Shown piece by piece: positions 33,895 to 47,651 of a DNA stretch of 64,000 nucleotides (its first letter is position 1; each line of letters opens with the position of its first letter). This DNA comes from Corydoras sp. C115 (lineage: Eukaryota; Chordata; Actinopteri; Siluriformes; Callichthyidae). The stretch is taken from the NCBI GenBank assembly GCA_019802505.1, contig JAFMOC010000078.1, forward strand, positions 1,157,001 through 1,221,000, read 5' to 3'. Under the pieces are notes generated by a model. That model ran no database searches. It was not told where the DNA came from and worked only from the letters and a program-made list of their open reading frames with translations. Made by a program: the position numbers and the translations under genes.

Positions 33895-33954
33895 GTAAGC
33901 CAATTCAGAGTCTGAAGGTTTTTTTTTTTCAAGTAAGTAATTATTATTATAATT

Positions 33955-34173
33955 GGACGGCACGGTGGCTTAGTGGTTAGCACGTTCGCCTCTCAGCACT
34001 AGGGATTCCCGGTTCGAATCCCCATCTGGGTGGAGTTTCCATGTTCTCCCCGTGTCTGCGTGGGTTTCCTCCGGGTTCTCCGGTTTCCTCCCACAGTCCA
34101 AAAACATGGATCAAGGTGAATTGAATTCTCAAAGATTGCCCCATATAGAGTGTGTCTGTGTGAGTGAGTGTGT
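33955..34173 (+). mobile_element. V-SINE, 3' truncated
   Basis: Stops at GAGTGAGTGTGTGCC, only 60 bp after the exon donor at 33895. First of the long series in intron 2. Confidence 0.87.
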
Positions 34174-34606
34174 GCCAATGCAATTGAAATTACACCAGTA
34201 TTTTGAAAGATGGACAACCAAGACTGTTTGTAGACAAATATGAGCTTAAGATTTAACAACTGGTTAATGTCCTATGCATTTTTGATTTCAAATGTTATTG
34301 TTTTTCTTTAATTGTTTATTCTGCTTATTTTAAATATTATCAAATTTTCTAGCAGGAGCTTTTAAAAATAACTACAGCTGTGTTTGTATTATGCTCCAAT
34401 ACTTTGCTCTTTAGATAAAATATTAAATATATTAAGGGTACAAAGCCCTTTGTCCTCCTTCATACAGGGATGTCAGGATTACGTTACATTTAGTCATTTA
34501 GCAGACGCTTTTATCCAAAGCGACTTACGAATGAGAACAACACAAGTCAGTAGTTATGGAAATCCAGCTGTACTATAGAATTATCAAACCTGTTCATTAT
34601 CCTATC
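34174..34606. mobile_element. Unrecognised AT-rich spacer and LINE2-type fragment
   Basis: 34484-34600 carries GCAGACGCTTTTATCCAAAG..ACAAGTCAGTAGTTATGG, the same fragment as at 9626-9731. 34174-34483 shows nothing. Confidence 0.6.
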
Positions 34607-35053
34607 TCGCGTGGGTTTCCTCCGGGTTCTCCGGTTTCCTCCCACAGTCCAAAAACATGGATCAAGTCAATTGAGTTCTCAAAATTGCCCCATATAGAGT
34701 GCGTTTGTGTGAGTGAGTGTGTGCCCAGCGATGGATTGGCGCCCTGTCCTGGGTGTATCTGCCCAGCGCCTGGGATGTTCTCCCATGGATGGGCATGGGG
34801 AACCCCACCGCGACCCTACTAGAGGATAAAGCGGGAGATAATGAATGAATGAATTATTATAATAGGGTGGCACGGTGGCTTAGTGGTTAGCACGTCCGCC
34901 TCTCAGCGCTATGGATTTCAGGTTCGAATCCCAATCTGGGTGGAGTTTCCATGTTCTCCCCGTGTCCGCGTGGGTTTCCTCTGGGTTCTCCGGTTTCCTC
35001 CCACAGTCCAAAAACATGGATCAAGGTCAATTGAATTCTCCAAATTGCCCCAT
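34607..35053 (+). mobile_element. Two truncated V-SINEs
   Basis: 34607-34855 lacks the head (starts GCGTGGGTTTCC). 34864-35053 lacks the 3' domain (stops at AAATTGCCCCATG). Confidence 0.87.
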
Positions 35054-35263
35054 GAAGGTGAAATGCCAGCACAGACTGATCCCAGATCACCAACCCAACA
35101 CCGCCAAGCCTGAGATCTACACCTTTACCTACAGGGAATTAATTAAATGCAAAATAAATGTTAAATAAACGTTATAAATGATGTAAACCCCGAAATAAGG
35201 GTTTGTACCCTGAAATCAGAGTGTCGTTCAGTGTGTCAGCTCATTAAATCACTAGAACCGGGA
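35054..35263. other. Short unassigned stretch with an open frame
   Basis: From 35053, a 36-codon plus frame (MKVKCQHRLIPDHQ..PEIYTFTYREL) looks coding-like in composition but has no recalled relative. Confidence 0.3.
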
Positions 35264-35398
35264 GTCACAGCTAGGGGTGGCGAAAAAAATCGATTCTTCA
35301 ATGAATCGCGAGTCGTAGTCCAGGCGATTCGGAATCTATTCAAAATGCCCAAGAATCGATTTTTTAAAAACGTTTTTAAGTTTTATTTTTTGGCGCCG

Positions 35399-35745
35399 GG
35401 CAGCATGGTGGCTTAGTGGTTAGCATGTTCTCCTCTCAGCACTAGGGATTCCTGGTTTGAATCCCCATCTGGGTGGAGTTTCCATGTTCTCCCCGTGTCT
35501 GCGTGGGTTTCCTCCGGGTTCTCCGGTTTCCTCCCACAGTCCAAAAACATGGATCAAGTCAATTGAGTTCTCAAAATTGCCCCATATAGAGTGTGTCTGT
35601 GTGAGTGAGTGTGTGCACAGCGATGGATTGGCGCCCTGTCCTGGGTGTATCTGCCCAGCGCCTGGGATGTTCTCCCCTGGATGGGCATGGGGAACCCCAC
35701 CGCGACCCTAATAGAGGATAAAGCGGAAGATAATGAATGAATAAT
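35399..35745 (+). mobile_element. V-SINE in element D
   Basis: Full length with intact box A and box B. Confidence 0.9.
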
Positions 35746-36055
35746 GAATAAAATCTAAAGTCACTCTGACTGTAAAGTCTGTTTTTTAGTTTTGTTTAAA
35801 GGTGAATGCACCATGGTAAACTTTGGTATTAATATATTTTGAATTATTTGTTCATTGATGGATGTTTTTAATGTAAGAAAAAGTCAGGCAGCTAAACGAA
35901 CCTAATACTGCTCATTTTAATTAATAATTATAAAATAATTTAGCACAATCCTATTTTTTTTAATAAATATAAAATGATGCAAAAAGATTTGATACAGGTA
36001 TTGTTTTAAATAAATGTTCTATTTGTTTACATCGTCATTTCATCTTGTCAATCAC

Positions 36056-36325
36056 ATCATTCATTCATTATCCGCTTTATCCTCTATTAGGGTCGCGGGG
36101 GGGTTCTCCATGCCCATCCAGGGGAGAACGTCTCGGGCGCTGGGCAGACACACCCAGGACAGGGCGCCAATCCATCGCTGGGAACACACTCACTCACACA
36201 GACACACTCTATATGGGGGCAATTTGGAGAACTCAATTGACTTGATCCATGTTTTTGGACTGTGGGAGGAAACCGGAGAACCCGGAGGACACCCATGCGA
36301 ACATGGGGAGAACATGGAAACTCCT
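36056..36325 (-). mobile_element. V-SINE, head-truncated, in element D
   Basis: Runs from the (CATT)n tail to GAACATGGAAACTCC, then element D resumes with TCAATCACATTATTTAAACA. TCAATCACAT also precedes the tail (36047-36056), a target duplication. Confidence 0.87.
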
Positions 36326-36478
36326 CAATCACATTATTTAAACAAAATTTAAAGACCATTGAAACTGAAAAAAATCGTTTCTGAATCGAAAATCGATCCT
36401 GAATCGAATCGTGACCTGAAAAATCGGATATCGAATCGAATCGCCAGACACTGAGAGATTCGCACCCCTAGTCACAGC

Positions 36479-36919
36479 AAGTTTAGACCGAGAAAAGTTC
36501 CATCAGTGACTAGATTCAGAAAGAAAAAAAAAAAAAAATCCAAACAAAAAATCAAGAAATGGACTAAACCTAAACTAGAATTAACTTTACAAGGAGCAGA
36601 CGGTACTAGATCGGTAACAGTACACATGAGACAGGGGAACCTCATAGAGGAAGTATTAGTATTACAGTATGAGGAAGAGGACAATAAACAGGACAAATAA
36701 AAAAAATTTAAAAAACTGGACGGAACAAAACGTAGACTGCACACAGGACAACAAAACAAAGAACCTGCAACAAAGAGAGTGAAATGCAGATGTGTGTGAC
36801 CGGCGCTAGAGCAGTTTCAGGAATACGGAACCTCACACCTCTACAAGTAATTAAACAGCAGGGTGACCGTTATGAGTTTAATACTATATTAATTATTTTA
36901 ATGAAGCAATATTGAAGTG
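36479..36919. other. Unassigned stretch with a lysine-rich frame
   Basis: 36506-36700 (+) encodes 64 residues: a KKKKKK run, then KLELTLQGADGT..RQGNLIEEVLVLQYEEEDN. It looks like an old retroelement or pseudogene fragment, but I cannot name it. Confidence 0.3.
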
Positions 36920-37305
36920 GAGTGGCACGGTGGATTAGTGGTTAGCATGTTCCCCTCTCAGTGCTGGGGATTCCCCGTTCGAATCCCAATCTGGGTGGAG
37001 TTTCCATGTTCTCCCCGTGTCCACGTGGGTTTCCTCCGGGTTCTCCGGTTTCCTTCCCACAGTCCAAAAACATGGATCAAGATAAATTTAATTCTCCAAA
37101 TTGCCCCCATAGTGTGTGTTTGTATTTGTGTGAGTGGGTGTACCCAGTGATCGATTGGCGCCCTGTCCTGGGTGTATCTGCCCAGCGCCCGAGACGTTCT
37201 CCCCTGGATGGTCTTGGGAACCCAAGACAGCAAGATGGTTTAAGATTAGTGTGGCATGTTTGCCTCTCAGCACTGGGGATCCAGGTTCGAATCCCGAAGC
37301 CCCTT
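36920..37305 (+). mobile_element. V-SINE and a head fragment
   Basis: 36920-37220 lacks the tail (ends GGTCTTGGGAACCC). 37250-37300 is a second, isolated head (GTTTGCCTCTCAGCACTGGG). Confidence 0.82.
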
Positions 37306-38757
37306 TCTGCTGCAATTATTGTCCATGTTCTCAGTTCCACTTCCGGTAAAGATGGACTTTGTAGTTCTCCAATTCCAGACTGTAGTCCATCTGTTTGTTC
37401 TACAGTACATACTGTGTACGTCCCCTTTACTCTGTTCTAATGATCAGAACCCCAATGGTACCACCACAGAGCAGGGGTTATTTGGTTGGTGCATTATTCC
37501 TATCCCAGCAGTGTCACTGAGGTGGTACAATTGGGGTTCTGACCATTAGAACAGAGTAAAGGGGACGTACACAGTATGTACTGTAGAACAAACAGATGGA
37601 CTACAGTCTGAAAGTCCATGTTCTCAGTTCCACTTCCTGTAAAGATGGACTTTGTAGTTCCAGACTATAGTCCATCTGTGTGTTCTACAGTACATACTGT
37701 GTACGTCCCCTTTACTCTGTTCTAATGGTCGGAACCCCAATAGTAGCACCACAGAGCAGGGGTTATTTGGTTGGTGCATTATTCCTATCCCAGCAGTGTC
37801 ACTGAGGTGGAGAAATGAAATTACAGCAGTTCTCTAATGGTCAGAACCCCAATAGAACCATTTATAGATACCATTTAAGATAAACAACAGAAACCTATAA
37901 GAGAAGGAGTAAGCCGATGACTTTAACATGAGTGTAGAGTACCCTCAGACGTTTGGACACGCCTCCTTTTTGTTCCTGTAAATATGGACTTTGTAGTTCT
38001 CCAATTCCAGACTGTAGTCCATCTGTTTGTTCTACAGTACATACTGTGTACGTCCCCTTTACTCTGTTCTAATGGTCAGAACCCCAATAGTAGCACCACA
38101 GAGCAGGGGTTATTTGGTTGGGGCATTATTCCAACCCAGCAGTGTCACTGAGGTGGAGGAATGAAACTCCAGCAGTTCTCTAATGGTCAGAACCCCAATA
38201 GAACCATTTATAAGATAAACAACAGAAACCTATAAGAGAAGGAGTAAGCCAGTGACTTTAACATGGGTGTAGAGTACCCTCAGAAGTTTGGACACGCCTC
38301 CTTTTTGTTCCTGTAAAGATGGACTTTGTAGTTCTCCAATTCCAGACTGTAGTCCATCTGTGTGTTCTACAGTACATACTGTGTACGTCCCCTTTACTCT
38401 GTTCTAATGGTCAGAACCCCAATAGTAGCACCACAGAGCAGGGGTTATTTGGTTGGTGCATTATTCCTATCCCAGCAGTGTCACTGAGGTGGAGGAATGA
38501 AACTACAGCAGCACTGCTGCACTAACACCCCCTCACCACATCAGTGTCACTGCAGAACCGACAAGAAACAATCCACCACCCAAATGATACCTGTTCTGTC
38601 AATAGAGAACAGAGAACCAACAGGGGACTAACAACAACAAGAACACAGATGTTCTACAGTCTGTGAATTCACAACTACAAAGTCCATCTATATGATAAGG
38701 GGAGCAAGAAGGGGGCGTGTCCAAACGTTTGACCGGTACTGTGTATATAATCTATTA
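37306..38757 (+). mobile_element. TIR element family C, rearranged tandem cluster
   Basis: Several partial copies in a row, with one inverted piece at about 37538-37612. A unit of about 335 bp is duplicated (GAGAAGGAGTAAGCC at 37901 and 38236). The last copy runs to the true end AAACGTTTGACCGGTACTGT. No transposase. Confidence 0.82.
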
Positions 38758-39346
38758 GTCCCCCACTGAGCCTTTGCTCCTTACAAGGTTTTTTTTCCCT
38801 TTTAAACAAAACTCATTGCCTCATTGTGGCATATTCTTTGAGGTTTCAGTTTCAGAACACTTTAGCCTCAAATTAATGTAGCATGTTGTAAAAATGCTGT
38901 ATAGATAAACTAACTTTGATAATTTTAACCGTGTTTGTTAATGATTTATTGCTGATGACGGCTTGATAAAACAATTAAAAGCCTCAAGTTTTTTTTTTTT
39001 TTTTTTTTTTTTTTTGCTCAGCAGTTTATATACTGTATTACTCAATACTGACTTGTGTAATCTGTGCAGAGTAAATCTTTTGTCAAAATGAGTGAATCAC
39101 TGGTTTAAAAAAATAATTGGCTGGATTGGAGCCCATCCTTAAAGCATTTAAGGTACGTCAGTGGGTTTACTGCCTTCTGATGAATACTGAATTTAAGGAA
39201 TGCACAGCACTCACTATTATCTCCTACATGACTAAAGCAGAAACTCTGAATCATACACTAACCTAGCTTTCGCTGTATGTATTTTAACTATACTGTGATG
39301 AATGTAATGCAGAGCAGTTTGTTAGCATTTGATATCATGTGATGCA
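38758..39346. other. Unrecognised spacer with poly(T) and a repeat R fragment
   Basis: 38752-38815 matches repeat R (TTAGTCCCCCACTGAGCCTT..ACAAGGTTT). A poly(T) run lies at 38990-39015. Nothing else assigned. Confidence 0.5.
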
Positions 39347-40260
<914 letters not shown>

Positions 40261-40896
40261 GTATATAACTTTAACTTTAATAACTTAAACTGTATATAAC
40301 TTTAAGTACTTTGCTCTCTATGAAAAAATATATATCTGGTCAATTTTATAAAAGTTACAACTATGAACACGCTGCAACAAAAATGAACTTTAAAAAAAAT
40401 GAAGTAACAAAATCCGCTTTTCCACAAAAATAAACAACAAATTGACTGCTCATGGGCCATTTTAGAAAAATAAATTGCCAATTTAAATATCTTTAAATAT
40501 TTCTGCTCTCCATAAAAATGTTCCTGTCAAAATCATACACATTTAAAGTATGAGCATGGTCCATAAAACCATATTGCCGGGTCATTAATAACAATTGTCA
40601 CATCAGTGCCATCTATCGGTCGCCGGTGGTACTGCCGGCTCTTTGGGATGGCTAATGGGATGGTTCATCAGCGCCCCCTATTGGACCTTTTTTTTGTCGT
40701 TAGTATTGATTTGTTGCAGCTGCGTGTGTTTGTGTAATTAGTTATTTTGTCCTTATAAATCGGGTTAATCCGGTTCAGCAGTGTTTTCCCGTCATGTGAC
40801 TTACCTATATGTTTAAATACCCAGCCGTTCCCAATGTTCCCATTTGGAACACTGCTTAGAGTGATGGTCATGTTCCGTCGCGTGCTATGGCTATGT
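40261..40896. other. Spacer with possible LTR-like segment
   Basis: 40700-40896 plus 42488-42520 could be one LTR-like unit (CCTTATAAATCGGG box, ATTAAAGAC signal) into which the SINE array was inserted. The evidence is weak. Confidence 0.3.
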
Positions 40897-40909
40897 CTCC
40901 CCCGGTGTC

Positions 40910-42474
40910 CATCCATCCATCCATCCATCCATCCATCCTTTATCTTCTGCTTCATCCTCTACTAGGGTCGCGGGGGGTTCCCCATGCCCATGCCCAGGGG
41001 AACGTCTCAGGCACTGGGCAGATACACCCAGGACAGGGCGCCAATCTATCACTGGACACACACTCACACAAACACACTCTATATGGGGCAATTTGGAGAA
41101 CTCAATTGACTTGATCCATGTTTTTGGACTGTGGGAGGAAACTGGAGAACCCAGAACAGGGCAACAATCTATCACTGGACACACACTCACACAAACACAC
41201 TCTATATGGGGCAATTTGGAGAACTCAATTGACTTGATCCATGTTTTGGACTGTGGGAGGAAACCGGAGAACCCGGAGGAAACCCACGCGGACACGGGAA
41301 CGTGAACGTGCTGACCACTAAGCCACCGTGCCGCCCTTCCATCCATTATCTTTCACTTAATTCTCTAATAGAGTCGCGGGTTGGGGTTCCCCATGCCCAT
41401 CCAGCGGAGAACGTCTCAGGCACTGGGCAGATACACCCAGGACAGGGCGCCAATCTATCACTGGACACACACTCACTCACACACACACTCTATGTGGGGC
41501 AATTTGGAGAACTAAATTGACTTGATCCATGTTTTTGGACTGTGGGAGGAAACCGGAGAACCCAGAACAGGGCGCCAATCTATCACTGGACACACACTCA
41601 CTCACTTACACACTCTATATGGGGCAATTTGGAGAACTCAATTGACTTCATCCATGTTTTTGGACTGTGGGAGGAAACCGGAGAACCCGGAGGAAACCCA
41701 CGCGGACACGGGAACGTGAACGTGCTGACCACTAAGCCACCGTGCTGCCCTTTCATCCATTATCTTCCACTTAATTCTCTAATAGAGTCGCGGGGGTGGG
41801 GTTCCCTATGCCCATCTAAGGGAGAACATTTCGGGCGCTGGGCAGATACACCCAGGACAGGGTGCCAATCTATCACTGGACACACACTCACTCACTTACA
41901 CACTCTATATGGGGCAATTTGGAGAACTCAATTGACTTCATCCATGTTTTTGGACTGTGGGAGGAAACCGGAGAACCCAGAACAGAGCACCAATCTATCA
42001 CTGGACACACACTCACTCACTTACACACTCTATATGGGGCAATTTGGAGAACTACATTGACTTGATCCATGTTTTTGGACTGTGGGAGGAAACCGGAGAA
42101 CCCGGAGGAAACCCACGCGGACACGGGAACGTGAACGTGCTGACCACTAAGCCACCGTGCTGCCCTTCCATCCATTATCTTCCACTCAATTCTCTAATAG
42201 AGTCGCGGGGGTGGGGTTCCCCATGCCCATCTAAGGGAGAACATTTCGGGCGCTGGGCAGATACACCCAGGACAGGGTGGCAATCTATCACTGAGCACAC
42301 ACTCACTCACATACACACTCTATATGGGGCAATTTGGAGAACTCAGTTGACCTTGAACCCGGAGGAAACCCACGTGGACACGGGGAGAACATGGAAACTC
42401 AGCCATGGGGATTCGAACCGGGAATCTCTAGTGCTGAGAGGAGAACGTGCAAACCACTAAGCCACCGTGCCGCC
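40910..42474 (-). repeat. V-SINE-derived tandem array, about 415-bp units
   Basis: Starts with a (CATC)n tail and ends at a V-SINE head. Unit starts lie at about 41336, 41750 and 42165. Each early unit also has an inner duplication of about 125 bp (CCAGAACAGGGCGCCAATC). The whole block is bracketed by CTCCCC[C/T]GGTGTC (40897-40909, 42475-42487), so one SINE insertion expanded in place. Confidence 0.88.
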
Positions 42475-42487
42475 CTCCCCTGGTGTC

Positions 42488-43020
42488 TTCTGCATTAAAG
42501 ACTACTTTTGAACTCAACAGTCTGATGTAATTCTATTACGAGTCTGATTTTGGAATTTGGGTTGGTTTTTGGTTTGGAACTTGGGTTCGTCATTGGCTGG
42601 TAGCCGACCGGAACAATTTTAATGTCTCCCGTGTACCCATCAGCATGTCTTTGGAATGTGTCAGAAACTCGGAGTACCGGGAGAACACTCACTCAGGTAC
42701 AGTTAGGACATGCAGACTCCACACAGAGAGAACCTTTGTTCGCCCAACCGGCAATTAAATCAGGCGTCCTCCTTGCTGTGATGCGGAGGAGCTAACCGCC
42801 ACACCACTGTGCCACCCCGATCGTAAGTTGGGGGGGGGGGGGGTAAAAAACACCTGCCACATGGTGGCATAGTGGTTAACACATCCACCTCTCATCAGTG
42901 GGGATCTAGGTTTGAATTCTGATCTGGGTGGAGCTTTTCTTTCTGTTTTAATGGGTTTTTCAGTTTCCACAGACTAAACACATTTCATTCAAGGTTAATC
43001 AACTGCTCTAAATTGCCCCT
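42488..43020. mobile_element. Two decayed V-SINE fragments and spacer
   Basis: 42640-42818 (minus) and 42855-43020 (plus) are highly diverged. A G-run at 42831-42843 separates them. Confidence 0.6.
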
Positions 43021-44485
43021 ATATAAATTTCCCCATAAGGGCGACCTCATAAAAAGTATTCTTAAGATACTTAATATTCATGGGTTTCCCATGTCCATCC
43101 AGGGGAGAATGTTTTGGCTGCTGGGCAGATACACCCAGGACAAGGTACCAATCCATTGCTGGGCACACCCTCACTCACACTATAAAGGGGCAATTTAAAG
43201 TACCCAATACATTCATTCATTCATTATCTCCCGCTTTATCCTCTATTAGGGTCGCGGTGGGGTTCCCCATGCCCATCCAGGGGAGAACGTCTCGGGCGCT
43301 GGGCAGACACACCCAGGACAGGGCGCCAATCCATCGCTGGGCACACACTCACACACTCAAACACACTCTATATGGGGCAATTTAGAGAACTCAATTAACT
43401 TGATCCATGTTTTTGGACTGTGGGAGGAAACCGGAGAACCCGGAGGAAACCCACGCGGACACGGGGAGAACATGGAAACTCCACCCAGATGGGGATTCGA
43501 ACCGGGAATCCCTAGCGCTGAGAGGCGAACGTGCTAACCACTAAGCCACCGTGCCGCCGTACCCAATACACCCTAAGTTAATGTTTTTGGACTGTGGGAG
43601 GAAACCGGAGAACACGGAGGAAACCTACACGGGGGTTATATCTATTCTATTCTATACTACTTTTTATATATTCATTCATTCATTCATTATCTCCCGCTTT
43701 ATCCTCTATTAGGGTCGCGGTGGGGTTCCCCATGCCCATCCAGGGGAGAACGTCTCGGGCGCTGGGCAGACACACCCAGGACAGGGCGCCAATCCATCGC
43801 TGGGCACACACTCACACACTCAAACACACTCTATATGGGGCAATTTAGAGAACTCAATTAACTTGATCCATGTTTTTGGACTGTGGGAGGAAACCGGAGA
43901 ACCCGGAGGAAACCCACGCGGACACGGGGAGAACATGGAAACTCCACCCAGATGGGGATTCGAACCGGGAATCCCTAGCGCTGAGAGGCGAACGTGCTAA
44001 CCACTAAGCCACCGTGCCGCCGTACCCAATACACCCTAAGTTAATGTTTTTGGACTGTGGGAGGAAACCGGAGAACACGGAGGAAACCTACACGGGGGTT
44101 ATATCTATTCTATTCTATACTACTTTTTATATATTCATTCATTCATTCATTATCTCCTGCTTTATCCTCTATTAGGGTCGCGGTGGGGTTCCCCATGCCC
44201 ATCCAGGGGAGAACGTCTCGGGCGCTGGGCAGATACACCCAGGACAGGGCGCCAATCCATCGCTGAGCACACACTCACTCACACAGACACACTCTATATG
44301 GGGCAATTTTGAGAATTCAAATGACTTGATCCATGTTTTTGGACTGTGGGAGGAAACTGGAGAACCCGGAGGAAGCCCACGCGGACACGGGGAGAACATG
44401 GAAACTCCACCCAGATGGGGATTCGAACCGGGAATCCCTAGCGCTGAGAGGCGAACGTGCTGACCACTAAGCCACCGTGCCGCCC
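43021..44485 (-). repeat. Expanded copy of 20822-21445 with 463-bp tandem units
   Basis: Starts with the same CCCCATAAGGGCGACCTCAT block. An extra V-SINE (about 43211-43553) is inserted with an 11-bp duplication GTACCCAATAC. A unit of SINE plus ACACCCTAAG..TATATATT then repeats with 463-bp spacing (43594 and 44057). The first two SINEs are almost the same and carry CACACACTCAAACACAC, while the third (44136-44483) resembles the 21107 copy. This is the pattern left by unequal crossing-over between SINEs. Confidence 0.88.
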
Positions 44486-44517
44486 TTTTTATATATAGTT
44501 TATATATTTTATATATA

Positions 44518-44565
<48 letters not shown>

Positions 44566-44849
44566 TTAAATTAGTTTTTATATACTGTATATACATATAT
44601 TTATAGTATATTATAGTTATAGTTAAATATTCTATATTTTATTTATATTTGTAGTGGTATATTATATATATGATATATATTCATAGTTGTATACTATATT
44701 ATATTTCACATAGCGATATGTGTAATTCTCATTTCTTCTTCAAAATTTAAATTTAAATAAAAAAAAATAACAAGGTAATCGGGGTCCGTGGCCCATAATT
44801 TCGTTCCTATCTCATGTAACAGGTGATATTAATGATAATTAATGATAAT
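44486..44849. repeat. AT-rich tract with (TA)n
   Basis: (TA)n at about 44525-44564 inside several hundred bases of TATA/TTATA-rich sequence. Confidence 0.9.
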
Positions 44850-45655
44850 CTTGAAACTCCACCCAGATCGGGATTCGAACCTGGATCCCCAACGCTGAGA
44901 GACAGACGTGCGAACCACTAAGCCACCGTGGCAACCGTGACAAATTAATAGTGACGTTCTGATTCAAATATTAAAAACCTAATTACCATGAAAACATTAA
45001 TAAATATTCATTCAAGAATTGAAAATGATTTCCTCCCTAAAAAAGGGAAACGAGGTCAAAAGTAAAAAGGCGTAAACATAATCTCGACTCTTTATGATCT
45101 AGTTAAGTGTAATTATGCTGATTTGGCCTAAATGTCACATCTAGCAATGAGGTCGGAGCTCCCAGCAATCTTCGTAACTTCTCGGAACATTAGTACTGTT
45201 CTATGGCATGTCAAAAATGTACAGTGTGGCTGTAGTAACTACTCAGCAAGCAAACCAATTAACGTTAATAATGAAGTTCTATACGTTATGGCCTTACGGT
45301 AACCCTAACGCATGCACGCAGTGGGCATTATGCGTTTAAACGAGAGATGTCCAATTTTCATACCTCTGTCAGTATGATGTAATAGGTCGCATTCTCTTGT
45401 TTTCCAAAGTTACACCCCGGCATTATTCATAGTGAGCTAGTGACGACTGCCGCCTGGTGCACGAACCTCATCGCGGTGCCAATTCCCACGCCATGTCTTT
45501 CACCACCAGCTCTGCTGAGACATTCGGTATTTAAAAAAAAAAAATACCTATCACAGGTATTGTGATACCGGCCATTTTCAAGCATTTACTGCAATTTTTA
45601 AATTAATTTTGAATAAGGGTTAGGAGAAATATAGTGTGAAATATACAAATTATAT
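44850..45655. other. V-SINE head fragment and unrecognised spacer
   Basis: 44850-44935 (minus) keeps only the head and start of core. 44936-45655 contains nothing I recognise. Confidence 0.55.
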
Positions 45656-46004
45656 TAATTCATTCATTCATTATCTCCCGCTTCATCCTCTATTAGGGTC
45701 GCGGTGGGGTTCCCCATACCCATCCAGGGGAGAACATCTCGGGCGCTGGGCAGACACACCCAGGACAGGGCGCCAATCCATCGCTGGGTACACACTCACT
45801 CACACAAACACACTCTATATGGGGCAATTTAGAGAACTCAAATAACTTGATCCATGTCTTTGGACTGTGGGAGGAAACCGGAGAACCCGGAGGAAACCCA
45901 CGCGGACACGGGGAGAACATGGAAACTCCACCCAGATGGGGATTCGAACCGGGAATCTCTAGCGCTGAGAGGCGAACGTGCTAACCACTAAGCCACCGTG
46001 CCGC
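45656..46004 (-). mobile_element. V-SINE, full length
   Basis: Flanked by TACAAATTATAT on both sides (12-bp target duplication). Confidence 0.92.
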
Positions 46005-46021
46005 CTACAAATTATATCTAT

Positions 46022-46235
46022 AAGTAATTTCAAGTTATTTATTTATATAGCGCTTTTTACAACAGTACATCGTCACAAAGCAGCTTTACAGAATGAAAAG
46101 CCTTTAAACCCCCAAAGAGCAAGCCGAAGCAACAGTGGCAAGAAAAAACTCCCTTTTATGTTGTTATTTAAGGAAGAAACCTTGTGAGGACCAAGACTCA
46201 GTGGGGGACTCATCCTCCTTGAGCGGCCATCTATC
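46022..46235 (-). mobile_element. Dispersed repeat R, copy 1
   Basis: Reverse complement of 62996-63222, including the common fish sequence AGCGCTTTTTACAACAGTAC. Probably a non-LTR element 3' end; family not assigned. Confidence 0.65.
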
Positions 46236-46247
46236 TGTCTATCTATA

Positions 46248-46984
46248 GGGTGGCACGGTGGCTTAGTGGTTAGCACGTTCGCCTCTCAGCACTAGGGATT
46301 CCCGGTTCGAATCCCCATCTGGGTGGAGTTTCCATGTTCTCCCCTTGTCCGCGAGGGTTTCCTCCGGGTTCTCCATTTTCACAGTCCAAAAACATGGATC
46401 AAGTCAATTCATTCATTCATTCATTCATTCATTTATTATCTCCCGCTTTATCCTCTATTAGGTTCGCGGTGGGGTTCCCCCTGCCCATCCAGGGGAGAAC
46501 GTCTCGGGCGCTGGGCAGATACACCCAGGACAGGGCGCCAATCCATCGCTGGGCACACACTCACTCACACAGACACACTCTATATGGGGCAATTTTGAGA
46601 ATTCAGTTGACTTGATCCATGTTTTTGGACTGTGGGAGGAAACCGGAGAACCCGGAGGAAACCCACGCAGACACGGGGAGAACATGGAAACTCCATCCAG
46701 ATGGGGATTCGAACCGGGAATTCCTAGCGCTGAGAGGAGAACGTGCTAAACCACTAAGCCACCGTGCCGCCAGGGATCAAGTCAATTGAATCCTCCAAAT
46801 TGCCCCATATAGAGTGTGTGTGTGAGGGAGTGTGTGCCCAGAGATGGATTGGCACCCTGTCCTGGGTGTATCTGCCCAGCGCCTGGAACGTTCTCCCCTG
46901 GATGGGCATGGGGAACCCCACCGCGACCCTAATAGAGGATAAAGCGGGAGATAATGAATGAATGAATGAATGAATGAATGAATG

Positions 46985-46988
<4 letters not shown>
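46248..46988 (+). mobile_element. V-SINE split by an opposite V-SINE
   Basis: Plus-strand halves 46248-46407 and 46772-46988. GGATCAAGTCAATT (14 bp) is repeated on both sides of the inner copy. Confidence 0.92.
46408..46771 (-). mobile_element. V-SINE inside V-SINE
   Basis: Full-length minus copy. Together with its host it forms a large inverted repeat that could form a hairpin in RNA. Confidence 0.92.

Positions 46989-47651
<663 letters not shown>

Larger units (their letters stand above)
35272..36470. mobile_element. hAT-type element D (1199 bp)
   Basis: Ends TAGGGGTGGCGA / TTCGCACCCCTA with a perfect 8-bp duplication GTCACAGC (35264-35271, 36471-36478). Subterminal AATCGATT and GAATCGAATCG repeats. 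Two V-SINEs make up about half its length. No transposase. Confidence 0.92.
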
